Source: Hyphomicrobiaceae bacterium (GTDB lineage Bacteria > Pseudomonadota > Alphaproteobacteria > Rhizobiales > Xanthobacteraceae). From it: DNA of 64,000 nt. The position numbers and the translations under genes are program-made. Shown here in pieces: positions 9,162 to 17,232 of the stretch. The notes below the pieces were generated by a model. The model did not search any database. It was not told where the DNA came from and worked only from the letters and a program-made list of their open reading frames with translations. The DNA is taken from NCBI GenBank assembly GCA_021324465.1, contig JAJPJB010000064.1, forward strand, positions 123,563 to 187,562, written 5' to 3'. Numbering within the stretch: position 1 is the first letter of the stretch; each line of letters opens with the position of its first letter.

Positions 9162-9200
9162 GTCACCCTGAGATGCGAGCGCGGCGGCCCTCGAAGGGCG
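9162..9200. repeat. Possible dispersed intergenic repeat
   Basis: GTCACCCTGAGATGCGAGCG...CCCTCGAAGGG resembles a repeat family (CACCCTGAG...CTCGAAGGGTG) that I recall from Bradyrhizobium-type intergenic DNA. Only one copy is present in this window, so this rests on memory. Confidence 0.35.
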
Positions 9201-9259
9201 CCGGACCGGGCCGTGCATCCTTCCAGAGCCGCTTTGCGGCCACCCCGGAACGACGGGCA

Positions 9260-10318
9260 CTATCGCCGCGGCGCAAAGCCGAACGTCTTTTCGAACCGCT
9301 TCGCATAATCAGGCCAGACCTGCGGATTGACGATCCGCGCCACCGGCCTGCCGTCGAGCGCGTCGAGCATCTGCTCGGCAGCGATCTTGCCCATATTGGC
9401 GCGCGCCTCGCGGGTGACGCCGGCGGTGTGCGCGGTGACGATGACATTATCGTATTGCATCAGCGGATGATCGGCCGCCGGTGGCTCCTTGCTCCATACG
9501 TCGAGGCCGGCGCCGGCGATCTTCTTGTCGCGGAGCGCCCGTTCCAAAGCTTCCTCGTCGTGAATGAAGCCGCGCGCCGTGGTGATGAAGTAAGCATGCG
9601 GCTGCATCAACGCATATTCCCGCGTCGAGATCATTTTGCGCGTCTCGTCGGTGAGCGGGCAATTCACCGAAACAAAGTCGGCGCGGCACAGCAGTTCGTC
9701 GAGCTCGACCTTGGTCGCGCCGCGGGCGCGAATCTGTTCGGCGCTAAGATAAGGATCGTAGGCCACGACCTGCATGCGAAACAGTGTGCCGCACAATTCG
9801 GAGACGCGGCGGCCGACATTGCCGATGCCGATGATGCCGATGGTTTTGCCCACGATTTCATGGCCGGTATAAAGGTTGCGATCGCCGAGCGTACCTGCGC
9901 GCAGCGCGCGATCGCATTCGCCGATCCGCTTGTTGAGGCACAGCATCATGCCGAGCACATGTTCGGCGACCGATTCGGCATTACCCCCGGCTTGATTGAC
10001 GACGAGAATGCCGCTGTCGGTGCAGTCCTGCACCGTCACGGTGTCGTAGCCAGCGCCATTGGTGGAGACGATCAGCAGATTTGGGGTTTTGCGCAGCAGC
10101 TCGCGCGTGACGTGATAATGCCGCGCCAGTTCATCGCGCGCCGAGCTGATCTGATAGGCATGCGCGGCGGAGAGCACCTCGATCGCTGTGCCATTGGGAG
10201 CCTCCTGGTCCAGCATGTCAAGCCGTATGTCACCGCGCTTGCCGAGCATCTCGCCGTAGCCAATCGGCCGGTGCGGCTTGACGCAGAAGACGCGCTTGTT
10301 ATTCGCGGTATTCGTCAT
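9260..10318 (-). CDS. D-2-hydroxyacid dehydrogenase (NAD-dependent)
   Basis: 352 residues. The Rossmann motif GIIGIGNVGRRV is followed by the catalytic triad contexts of the family: Arg in TTARGFIHDEEAL (usually NxxRG), Glu in DVWSKEPP and His in VTAHTAGVT. It interconverts a 2-oxoacid and a D-2-hydroxyacid; the substrate cannot be read from sequence. HTAG instead of the commoner HxxG with Ile is normal variation. The neighbours MmgE/PrpD and a Bug-type binding protein suggest a small organic-acid utilisation locus. A palindromic repeat separates it from the MmgE/PrpD gene on the same strand. Confidence 0.92.
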   Translation of the reverse strand: MTNTANNKRVFCVKPHRPIGYGEMLGKRGDIRLDMLDQEAPNGTAIEVLSAAHAYQISSARDELARHYHVTRELLRKTPNLLIVSTNGAGYDTVTVQDCTDSGILVVNQAGGNAESVAEHVLGMMLCLNKRIGECDRALRAGTLGDRNLYTGHEIVGKTIGIIGIGNVGRRVSELCGTLFRMQVVAYDPYLSAEQIRARGATKVELDELLCRADFVSVNCPLTDETRKMISTREYALMQPHAYFITTARGFIHDEEALERALRDKKIAGAGLDVWSKEPPAADHPLMQYDNVIVTAHTAGVTREARANMGKIAAEQMLDALDGRPVARIVNPQVWPDYAKRFEKTFGFAPRR

Positions 10319-10338
10319 CGACCTCGTTCTCCCAGCCC

Positions 10339-10423
10339 GTCATGGCCGGACTCGTCCTCGCCGTCCACGTCTCACGCTTGCCCCGGCAAAACGTGGATGC
10401 CGGCACAGAAGGCCGGGCATGAC
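10339..10423. repeat. Palindromic intergenic repeat, copy 2
   Basis: GTCATGGCCGG at the left pairs with GCCGGGCATGAC at the right. Inside, GTCCACGT pairs with ACGTGGAT. Shares CGTCAtGGCCGGaCT and TCCACGTCT with the copy at 7813-7878. Confidence 0.6.
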
Positions 10424-10437
10424 CATTTGATTTTCAC

Positions 10438-11784
10438 TTACTGCCGCGGCACAGCGAGCGTTGCAAGCCTCGAAACATCTTGCTTGTTGTCGAGATCCCA
10501 AATCGCGGCGATCAAGGGCGAGATATCGTGTCCGGGAATGGCGTCCCGCGCTGCGGCACGCAGCTTGGCTTCGAGCGCGTTATCGCTCATTGGGTTTTCG
10601 GCACTGCCGCGCGCCGCCTTCTGCGATACTCTGTGCGTCTGACCGTCGGCCGTGACGATCTCGACGGCTGCGGACGTGGGGGGGAAGCTTTCGTCGCGCA
10701 CCACGCCGACCTTGCCGCGCAGCGTCGAAACCTGGGGATCATTCACGCAGGCGTCGGTGAATTGCGCAACGCCGGCTTGGCCCGTGATCAGGGCGGCGGC
10801 AACTGCGTGCTGTGTCGAGACTTGCGCCTCGCGGCCGGTTGCAATCTTCGGCCGGTCGGTCCGCGTGGCAAGAAGTGGATTGCCGGTGACAACGACTCTT
10901 TCCACCACGGCGTCTGAATGTTCGCGCCGCCAATCCAGCACGCAGTCGAGCACCGGATGAATCACAAAGCCGCAGGGGTAAGGCTTATAGGCGGTGCCGA
11001 GAATTTCCCAGTTGTCGCCGAGAGTCTTGGTGAGCGCGGTCAAATCCGGCTGTTCGCCCATCGCGTGATAATAGCCCTGCACCCCGTTAAGCGGATCGAG
11101 CGGGCCTTCGAAATTCTTTGCCGCGAGAAGGGCCGACAACAAACCGTTGCGCGCGGCATTGCCGACACCGACGCTTTTTGCCGGCGTGCCGAGACATTCG
11201 CAGATGCCCGCCGATTGCATGGCCGCAATGCCCAGCGCCCAGATCATTTGCGTCGTGCCGAGACCGAGCAATTTGCCGGCGCCGGCCGCGGCACCAAATA
11301 CGCCGCAGGTCGAGGTGATATGCCAGCCCTTCCTGTAATGGCCGGGCGACATTGCAAGCCCGATCCGGCATTCTATTTCGTTGCCCAGCACCAGCGCGAG
11401 CAGAACATCGCGGCCGCTCACCGGCTTCGTTTCGGCCAGCGCCAGCAGCGCCGGCGCGACTGGTGCGGTCGGATGAATCGCAGTGGACACATGCGTATCA
11501 CAAAAGTCGAGCACATTGGCGCCGGCCGCATTGAGAAAGGCGGCATTGAGAGCATCGATGCGCTCGCGCCGGCCGATGATCGCCGCTTCGCCGCCGCCGG
11601 AAAATCCGGCAAGCACCTTAAGCGCGGTTTCGATCGTCGGGTCGTGACTGCCGGTCAGCGCCACGGCAAAAAAATTCATCAGCGCCCGCTTGGCCTCGTG
11701 CACCACGGCCGGCGGCAGATGGTCCCATCGCGTGGCCACGATGAAATGGGCGAGCCGCTCAGTCACGCCTTGAGCTTGCAGCAT
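10438..11784 (-). CDS. MmgE/PrpD family protein (2-methylcitrate dehydratase-like)
   Basis: 448 residues with the helical MmgE/PrpD layout: VTERLAHFIVATRWDHLPPAVVHEAKRALMNFFAVAL at the N-terminus, LDFCDTHVSTAIHPTAPVAPALLALAE (the CDxH...HP region) and GWHITSTCGVFGAAAGAGKLLGL, then a lid-domain C-terminus. Relatives include 2-methylcitrate dehydratase, cis-aconitate decarboxylase and iminodisuccinate epimerase, so the substrate is open. The ATG at 11784 has AGAGGAG directly upstream. It is divergent from the Bug-type binding protein by 98 bases and followed by a D-2-hydroxyacid dehydrogenase; the three may be co-regulated. Confidence 0.9.
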   Translation of the reverse strand: MLQAQGVTERLAHFIVATRWDHLPPAVVHEAKRALMNFFAVALTGSHDPTIETALKVLAGFSGGGEAAIIGRRERIDALNAAFLNAAGANVLDFCDTHVSTAIHPTAPVAPALLALAETKPVSGRDVLLALVLGNEIECRIGLAMSPGHYRKGWHITSTCGVFGAAAGAGKLLGLGTTQMIWALGIAAMQSAGICECLGTPAKSVGVGNAARNGLLSALLAAKNFEGPLDPLNGVQGYYHAMGEQPDLTALTKTLGDNWEILGTAYKPYPCGFVIHPVLDCVLDWRREHSDAVVERVVVTGNPLLATRTDRPKIATGREAQVSTQHAVAAALITGQAGVAQFTDACVNDPQVSTLRGKVGVVRDESFPPTSAAVEIVTADGQTHRVSQKAARGSAENPMSDNALEAKLRAAARDAIPGHDISPLIAAIWDLDNKQDVSRLATLAVPRQ

Positions 11785-11882
11785 GCATCTCCTCTTTGAG
11801 TTTGCAGCGAGCATCGACCGGCGCAGGTAAAAGTGCAAGGATGCCGGCAAAGAGGCGGCATCCGCTGGGGGTGGGGAGGGTT

Positions 11883-12854
11883 ATGACGAAGGCTTGGAAG
11901 TCTTTTGCTTTTGCCTGCGCAATGGCGCTTGGCATCGCGGCCGCGGAAGCCGACGATTATCCGGCGCATCCGATCAAGCTGATCGTGCCTTATGCGCCTG
12001 GTGGCGGCGCCGATGCCGTGGCGCGGATCATCGCCAAGCGCGTGAGCGAGACCATCGGCCAGCCGATGGTGATCGAAAACCGCGGCGGTGCCGGCGCGAT
12101 CATCGGCACCGAGGATGTGCACAAGGCCGCGCCGGACGGTTACACGCTTCTGCTCGGCCAATCCGGCCCGATCTCGATCAATCCCGCCGTCTATAAGGAA
12201 CTGCCCTACGATCCTGAGAAGGATTTTGCGCCGATCACCATGACCACCGCCTATCCGTACATTCTCGTGATCAGTTCCAAGTTGCCGGTCAAATCGCTGC
12301 AAGACTTCGTCGCCATGGTCAAAGCCAAGCCGGGCGAATTCAACTACGGCACGACCGGCGTCGGCGCCGCCAACCACCTCGTCACCGAATTGTTCGCATC
12401 CAAGGCCGGATTGAAGATGACGCATGTGCCCTATCGTGGCACAGCGCTCGCCGTCACCGACTTGCTCGCCGGCCAAGTGACCATGGTGTTCGCCGATCCG
12501 GTCTCGGCGCTGCCGCATCTGCAATCGGGCGCGCTGCGCGCGCTCGCGGTCACGAGCAAGGAGCGCTCTTCGGTCGCGCCCGATGTGCCGACCATTGCCG
12601 AAAGCGGTTATCCCGGCTTTGACGCCATTGCCTGGCACGGCATTCTGGCGCCGGCCCGCACGTCGGCGCCAATCATCGCCAAGCTGCACGAAGAAATCGT
12701 CGCGGCACTGAAGGATCCGGCCACCGAGGCGCTGCTGCACGCGCAAGCCATGCAGACCGTCGGCGACACGCCCGGCGAATTTGCAACCTTCATCCATAAC
12801 GACATCGCCGTGTGGAAGGCCGTGGCAACGCAGGCCAATGTGTCGGTGAAGTAG
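11883..12854 (+). CDS. Bug/TctC-family tripartite tricarboxylate transporter binding protein
   Basis: 323 residues. A signal peptide (MTKAWKSFAFACAMALGIAAAEA) is followed by the Bug signature YPAHPIKLIVPYAPGGGADAVARIIA and the conserved NRGGAGAIIGTEDVHKAAPDGYTLL. It is a periplasmic receptor for carboxylates or similar small solutes. The TctA and TctB membrane subunits are not in the window, which is common because Bug proteins are often orphans. GGGGAGGG lies 6 bases before the ATG at 11883. Divergent MmgE/PrpD and hydroxyacid dehydrogenase genes suggest a hydroxy- or dicarboxylic acid as ligand; this is inference. Confidence 0.93.
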   Translation: MTKAWKSFAFACAMALGIAAAEADDYPAHPIKLIVPYAPGGGADAVARIIAKRVSETIGQPMVIENRGGAGAIIGTEDVHKAAPDGYTLLLGQSGPISINPAVYKELPYDPEKDFAPITMTTAYPYILVISSKLPVKSLQDFVAMVKAKPGEFNYGTTGVGAANHLVTELFASKAGLKMTHVPYRGTALAVTDLLAGQVTMVFADPVSALPHLQSGALRALAVTSKERSSVAPDVPTIAESGYPGFDAIAWHGILAPARTSAPIIAKLHEEIVAALKDPATEALLHAQAMQTVGDTPGEFATFIHNDIAVWKAVATQANVSVK

Positions 12855-13046
12855 GCGCGGTTAATGCTCCCTTAAGTTCCGCATCCGAGCAGTTCGATAG
12901 ATGTCATGTTCAACTCGCATATCTTTTAAGGCTTTTTTCTCCGCTCGCCCTTAGTGTCAGAGATACCGTCTCCGTTCCGCGGCGCCGCTCGGTTCAAGGG
13001 ACGGCAATTGACGCGGCCAAGTTTTCGAAAAAGTTTTGGGCGGGGT

Positions 13047-14867
13047 ATGGCGGATAGTGATCAGCTTGGTTTTGCTTTCCTTGCCGCGTTGCCGAAGTGC
13101 GATCCGGCACCGCTTGTGCCGCGCGCCGCGGAGACGGACACGGCCGAGCTGCAACACGAGCTTGCAAAGACGAAAGAGCGGGAGCGGGACGCGCGCCGCG
13201 CGCTCAATCTTTTGGTCAATATCCTCGACGAGCTGCCGCTCGGGCTTACGGTGCAAGCCGGTGACGGCCGCACTCTTTTCACCAACGACACGGCCGGGGA
13301 TTATTTTGGCACGACCGACATGGCGGCGGTTCGGCCGGACACCGGCAGAATCGCAAAGTCCGACATCACCATCTCGGAGGAGTCCGCGCCAAGCGCCGCC
13401 GGCGAGCGCATATTTCTGAAATCGTCGCGGCCGGCAAAGGTGCTCGATTGCGATCTCATCCTTTCGGCCTCGATCGACTTCACCGCGCGCAAGCAGATCG
13501 AGGCCGAGCTGTCAAAGCGCGCCTATTTCGATGATCTGACCGGTCTGCCCAATCGCACGCTGATCCAGGATCATGTCGAGCAGCTGCTGGCGAACCCGCA
13601 AGCGTCACCGCGCTTCGCCCTCGCCTTCATCGACATCGACAATTTCAAGCACATCAACGACTATTACACCCACGCCGTCGGCGATACGCTGCTCCTGAAG
13701 GTGGCGCAGCGCATCGCCGCGCATATTCGTCCTACCGACATTGTTGGCCGCATCAGCGGCGATGAATTTCTGCTCGTGCTCGAGCCGGTCGAAAGCAATG
13801 ACGAGCTGGCCACAGTGATCGACCAGATCCTGCAGGAGTTGAAAGAGCCGTTCCTGATTGAAGGCTTTGAGGTCTTGACCTCGGCATCGATCGGCGTGAG
13901 CATCTACCCCGATCACGGCCTCACCTACGAAATGCTTCGCCGCGCGGCCGACACGGCGATGTACCGCATCAAAGGCGGCACCAAAGGCGGCGCGGTGCTG
14001 TTCGATTCCGAGATGGGCCGCGACATGACCGTGCGCATGGCGCAGGAGCAGCGGCTGCGGCTTGCCGTGCGTGACGGGCGCTTCTGCTGCGCCTTTCAGC
14101 CCAAGGTCGACATGCGCACCCAGGAAGTGGCCGGCGTCGAAGCGCTCATCCGGCTGCGCGACGAGGACGGCGTGATCCAGGCGCCCGGCGAGTTCATCGG
14201 GCTCGCCGCCGAGCTCGGCCTGATCGATGACCTGACGCATCTGGCGCTGGCCGAGATCGTCAAGTCGATGGATCTGATCGATGAAGCCTTCGGTCCGCAG
14301 GCGACCGTAAGCATCAACGTCGCCGCGCAACAGGCTTGCGATCTCGAATTCATGCGCGGCTTTTGCGAGGAGCTCGGTTCGACCGATTATGCCGGCCGCT
14401 TCATCATCGAGGTTACTGAAGACGCTTTCGTGGCAAAGAGCCGCTTCCAGAGCCACGTTCTGCCGATGCTGCGTGAAACGGGCTTGCGCGTCTCCATCGA
14501 CGATTTCGGCACCGGCTATTCGTCGCTCGCCGTGCTCGCCGATATCACCGCCGATGAGCTGAAGATTGACCGCTCTTTCATCACCGACATTCATCAGCGC
14601 TCGCGCAGCCAAAGCATTTTGAAGGCGATCGAAGCTTTGAGCGAAAGCCTCGGCATGATGGTGATTGCCGAGGGCGTCGAGACGTTCGAAGAGGCGGCTT
14701 ACCTGCAAGCCGCCACCCGCATCCGCTATGCTCAGGGCTTCTACTACTCCAAGCCGATCTTCATGGAAGACCTGATGCCGGCGCGGGGTGCAGGCGCCAC
14801 TGTGCGCAGCTTTGCCTCACCGCGCGAGCGCGTGGCCGCGCGCAGCCATGCATTCACGCGCCGTTAG
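13047..14867 (+). CDS. GGDEF-EAL cyclic-di-GMP enzyme with N-terminal PAS-like region
   Basis: 606 residues from the ATG at 13047 (MADSDQLG); the track start at 12954 is possible but its first part is rich in Arg/Phe and looks noncoding. A short coiled coil (about 30-60) and a PAS-like region (NILDELPLGLTVQAGDGRTLFTND) precede GGDEF (DDLTGLPNRTL...RISGDEFLLVL, about residues 160-320) and EAL (GVEALIRLRDEDG...EVTED...IDDFGTGYSSL...IAEGVET, about 345-595). SGDEF replaces GGDEF, a substitution often still active, and an RxxD I-site (RPTD) stands five residues ahead. All EAL metal and catalytic positions I can identify are present. No membrane segment, so it is cytosolic. It makes and/or breaks c-di-GMP; the balance is unknown. 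Confidence 0.93.
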   Translation: MADSDQLGFAFLAALPKCDPAPLVPRAAETDTAELQHELAKTKERERDARRALNLLVNILDELPLGLTVQAGDGRTLFTNDTAGDYFGTTDMAAVRPDTGRIAKSDITISEESAPSAAGERIFLKSSRPAKVLDCDLILSASIDFTARKQIEAELSKRAYFDDLTGLPNRTLIQDHVEQLLANPQASPRFALAFIDIDNFKHINDYYTHAVGDTLLLKVAQRIAAHIRPTDIVGRISGDEFLLVLEPVESNDELATVIDQILQELKEPFLIEGFEVLTSASIGVSIYPDHGLTYEMLRRAADTAMYRIKGGTKGGAVLFDSEMGRDMTVRMAQEQRLRLAVRDGRFCCAFQPKVDMRTQEVAGVEALIRLRDEDGVIQAPGEFIGLAAELGLIDDLTHLALAEIVKSMDLIDEAFGPQATVSINVAAQQACDLEFMRGFCEELGSTDYAGRFIIEVTEDAFVAKSRFQSHVLPMLRETGLRVSIDDFGTGYSSLAVLADITADELKIDRSFITDIHQRSRSQSILKAIEALSESLGMMVIAEGVETFEEAAYLQAATRIRYAQGFYYSKPIFMEDLMPARGAGATVRSFASPRERVAARSHAFTRR

Positions 14868-15290
14868 CCACGCTTAGGCCGCCGGGTGGGCAAATGCTGG
14901 CTTAGACGCCGATGAGGGTCAAAACTCGTGAATGCGGGACCAACTCGGACTCCGAGGATCGACCTATCATGCCTGGCTGCGGCCGGAATCGGCCGTCGAT
15001 CGCAACGACCACCGTCCTTTGCAGCGGTTGCGATCGGCGGCGCGTAGCGACCAGAGGCCGTCATCCAAATTTGCGGCCCTTGACGCCAACCGGCGCACGA
15101 CTGCGCTTATCGGCCCCGCGCCCCGCCGGAGCGGCCGTTGCGATCGCCCCAACGGACGTTTGGCCTGGCTAATTCACCATTAACCCTGCGCGGTCACTCG
15201 TGCCGCCCGATTAACGGAATTTCCAAGCAGGGTCGGTCAAGATATTCGGACAGTTCCAACAATTTCCGTTTTGCGCGAGCGGAGACGATC
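14868..15290. other. Intergenic gap, no gene supported
   Basis: 423 bases between the GGDEF-EAL gene and the HerA-like ATPase. Short overlapping frames exist on both strands but none has family features. AT-richer patches (ATTCACCATTAACC, CGATTAACGGAATTT) lie near the right end and may hold the promoter of the ATPase gene. Confidence 0.4.
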
Positions 15291-17201
15291 TTGCCGATCA
15301 ATGATCCTCAGGCTGCCTTGGCCCCGAGCCCGCCGCCGCATCCGGACTTTCTGGGCCGCGTGATTTCAGTTCGCGGCTCGCAGGCAAGCGTCGGGCTGCC
15401 GCCCTCCTCGCCGCAATCGCCGGAAGAGACCCGCGCCACGGTTGGAAAATTTCTTGGCGTGCGTTCCGGCAGCTCGCTATTGGTCGGCTTGATCGCCGAT
15501 GTCTCACTTCGCGCCGAGCCGCCGTTTTTCAACCATGATCAGGTCGCGGTCGCGCAAGTGGACCTCATCGGCGAAATCCGCGACAGCGAGACGGCCTCCG
15601 CGCACTTCCAGCGTGGCGTAACGAGCTATCCGGCGATCGGCGACCCGGCCAGTCTGATAGGCTCGCGCGACCTGCGGCTCATTTTTCAAAATTCCGGCGG
15701 GCGCATGATCGAGGTCGGTAAGCTGCAGCAGGACGGCACAATTGCCGCACGCCTCGACATGGACGAGATGCTGAGCAAGCATTTCGCCGTGCTCGGCACG
15801 ACCGGCGTCGGCAAGTCGAGCGCGGTCACGCTCTTGTTGCAGCAGATCCTCGAAGCGCGCCCTGAGCTGCGTGTGCTCTTGCTCGACGTGCACAACGAAT
15901 ATGGCCGCTGCTTCGGTCCCCGTGCGCAAGTGCTCAATCCGAGCAACATCAAGCTGCCGTTCTGGCTCTACAATTTCGACGAGACCGTCGACGTGTTTTT
16001 CGGCGGGCGCCCGGGCTTAGAGGAAGAGGTCGATATTCTCTCCGAAGTCATTCCGCTCGCCAAAGCGGCCTATGCGCAATCCTCTTCCAGCGGGCGGCTT
16101 GCGCTGAAGACCGAAACGGCGGCGACGCGTTACACGCTCGACGTTCCCGTGCCGTACCGGATCGCCGATCTGCTGGCGCTGCTCGACGCGCGCATGGGCA
16201 AGCTCGAAAACCGCTCGTCGCGCATGATCTATCACAAGCTGATCACGCGCATCGAATCCGTGTGCAACGATCCGCGCTACGCCTTCATGTTCGAGAACGC
16301 CAATGTCGGCGGCGACACCATGGTCGAGATCCTTTCGACGCTGTTCCGCCTGCCGCCCAAAGGCGTGCCGATGACCATCCTGCAATTGGCGGGCTTTCCC
16401 TCCGAGGTGGTCGATGCGGTCGTTTCCGTTACCTGCCGCATGGCCTTCGATCTCGGGCTGTGGAGCGACGGCGCCGATCCGCTGCTCGTGGTCTGCGAGG
16501 AGGCGCATCGCTACATGGCCGCTGACCACAGCGTCGGCTTTGCGCCGACCCGGCGCGCCATTTCGCGCATTGCCAAAGAGGGGCGCAAATATGGCGTATT
16601 CCTCGGACTGGTGACGCAGCGTCCGGCCGAGCTCGATTCGACCATCCTTTCGCAATGCTCGACGCTGTTTGCCATGCGCATGACCAATGATCGCGATCAG
16701 GCGCTGCTGCGCTCGGCGGTCGCCGATACGGCGGCGAACTTTCTTGCCTTCTTGCCGTCGCTCGGCACCGGCGAAGCTTTTGCCTTCGGCGAAGGCGTGG
16801 CGCTGCCGACGCGTATCAAATTCCGCCAGTTGCCGGCACATGTTTTGCCGAAGAGCGAGACCGTCGCGCTGGGCGAAGCCGCGGCCGCAAGCGACAGCCG
16901 TTCGCTCGCCGCGGTGGTCGAACGCTGGCGCGGCCGCGTCGCCAAGCCGCGATCGGCCGCGGAGCGCACGGCCGACGAGATCAAGCCGCCGCCGTTGGTG
17001 CGGGCCGATGCACGGCCAGCACAGGTGCCGCTACCGCCGCAGCCGCAAGCCCAAGCAAGGCCGCAGGTGCAAGCGCGACCTCAGCCTCAGCCTGAAGCCA
17101 CGCCCCAGCCGCAACAGCAACCGGCTGCGCTCGATCCAAACCGTTTCCGGCTGCTCAAGCAGCCTCTTGATCCCGCCACGCCGGGCCCCCTGCGGCGCTG
17201 A
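15291..17201 (+). CDS. HerA-like DUF87 ATPase with Pro/Gln-rich tail
   Basis: 636 residues from a TTG start at 15291, preceded by GGAG at 6 bases; the longer track frame lacks family similarity. An N-terminal HAS-barrel-like region (FLGRVISVRGSQASVGL) is followed by Walker A LGTTGVGKSSAVTLLLQQIL (about residue 168), Walker B LLVVCEEAHRYM (about 398) and an arginine-finger-like region RRAISRIAKEGRKYGV with VTQRPAELDSTILSQC. HerA/FtsK-type hexameric ATPases move DNA and often work with the NurA nuclease; no nurA is adjacent. The last about 60 residues are Pro/Gln/Ala repeats (QPQAQARPQVQARPQPQP), an unstructured extension. Cellular role here is unknown. Confidence 0.9.
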   Translation: MPINDPQAALAPSPPPHPDFLGRVISVRGSQASVGLPPSSPQSPEETRATVGKFLGVRSGSSLLVGLIADVSLRAEPPFFNHDQVAVAQVDLIGEIRDSETASAHFQRGVTSYPAIGDPASLIGSRDLRLIFQNSGGRMIEVGKLQQDGTIAARLDMDEMLSKHFAVLGTTGVGKSSAVTLLLQQILEARPELRVLLLDVHNEYGRCFGPRAQVLNPSNIKLPFWLYNFDETVDVFFGGRPGLEEEVDILSEVIPLAKAAYAQSSSSGRLALKTETAATRYTLDVPVPYRIADLLALLDARMGKLENRSSRMIYHKLITRIESVCNDPRYAFMFENANVGGDTMVEILSTLFRLPPKGVPMTILQLAGFPSEVVDAVVSVTCRMAFDLGLWSDGADPLLVVCEEAHRYMAADHSVGFAPTRRAISRIAKEGRKYGVFLGLVTQRPAELDSTILSQCSTLFAMRMTNDRDQALLRSAVADTAANFLAFLPSLGTGEAFAFGEGVALPTRIKFRQLPAHVLPKSETVALGEAAAASDSRSLAAVVERWRGRVAKPRSAAERTADEIKPPPLVRADARPAQVPLPPQPQAQARPQVQARPQPQPEATPQPQQQPAALDPNRFRLLKQPLDPATPGPLRR

Positions 17202-17232
17202 CCGTGTCCGCCTGAGCGAAAGCCGCTGGACA

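Noticed and set aside
9155-10642. 495-codon plus-strand ORF
   Set aside because: Antisense to the D-2-hydroxyacid dehydrogenase gene; contains no recognisable domain.
13605-14708. 367-codon minus-strand ORF
   Set aside because: Antisense to the GGDEF-EAL gene; no motif.
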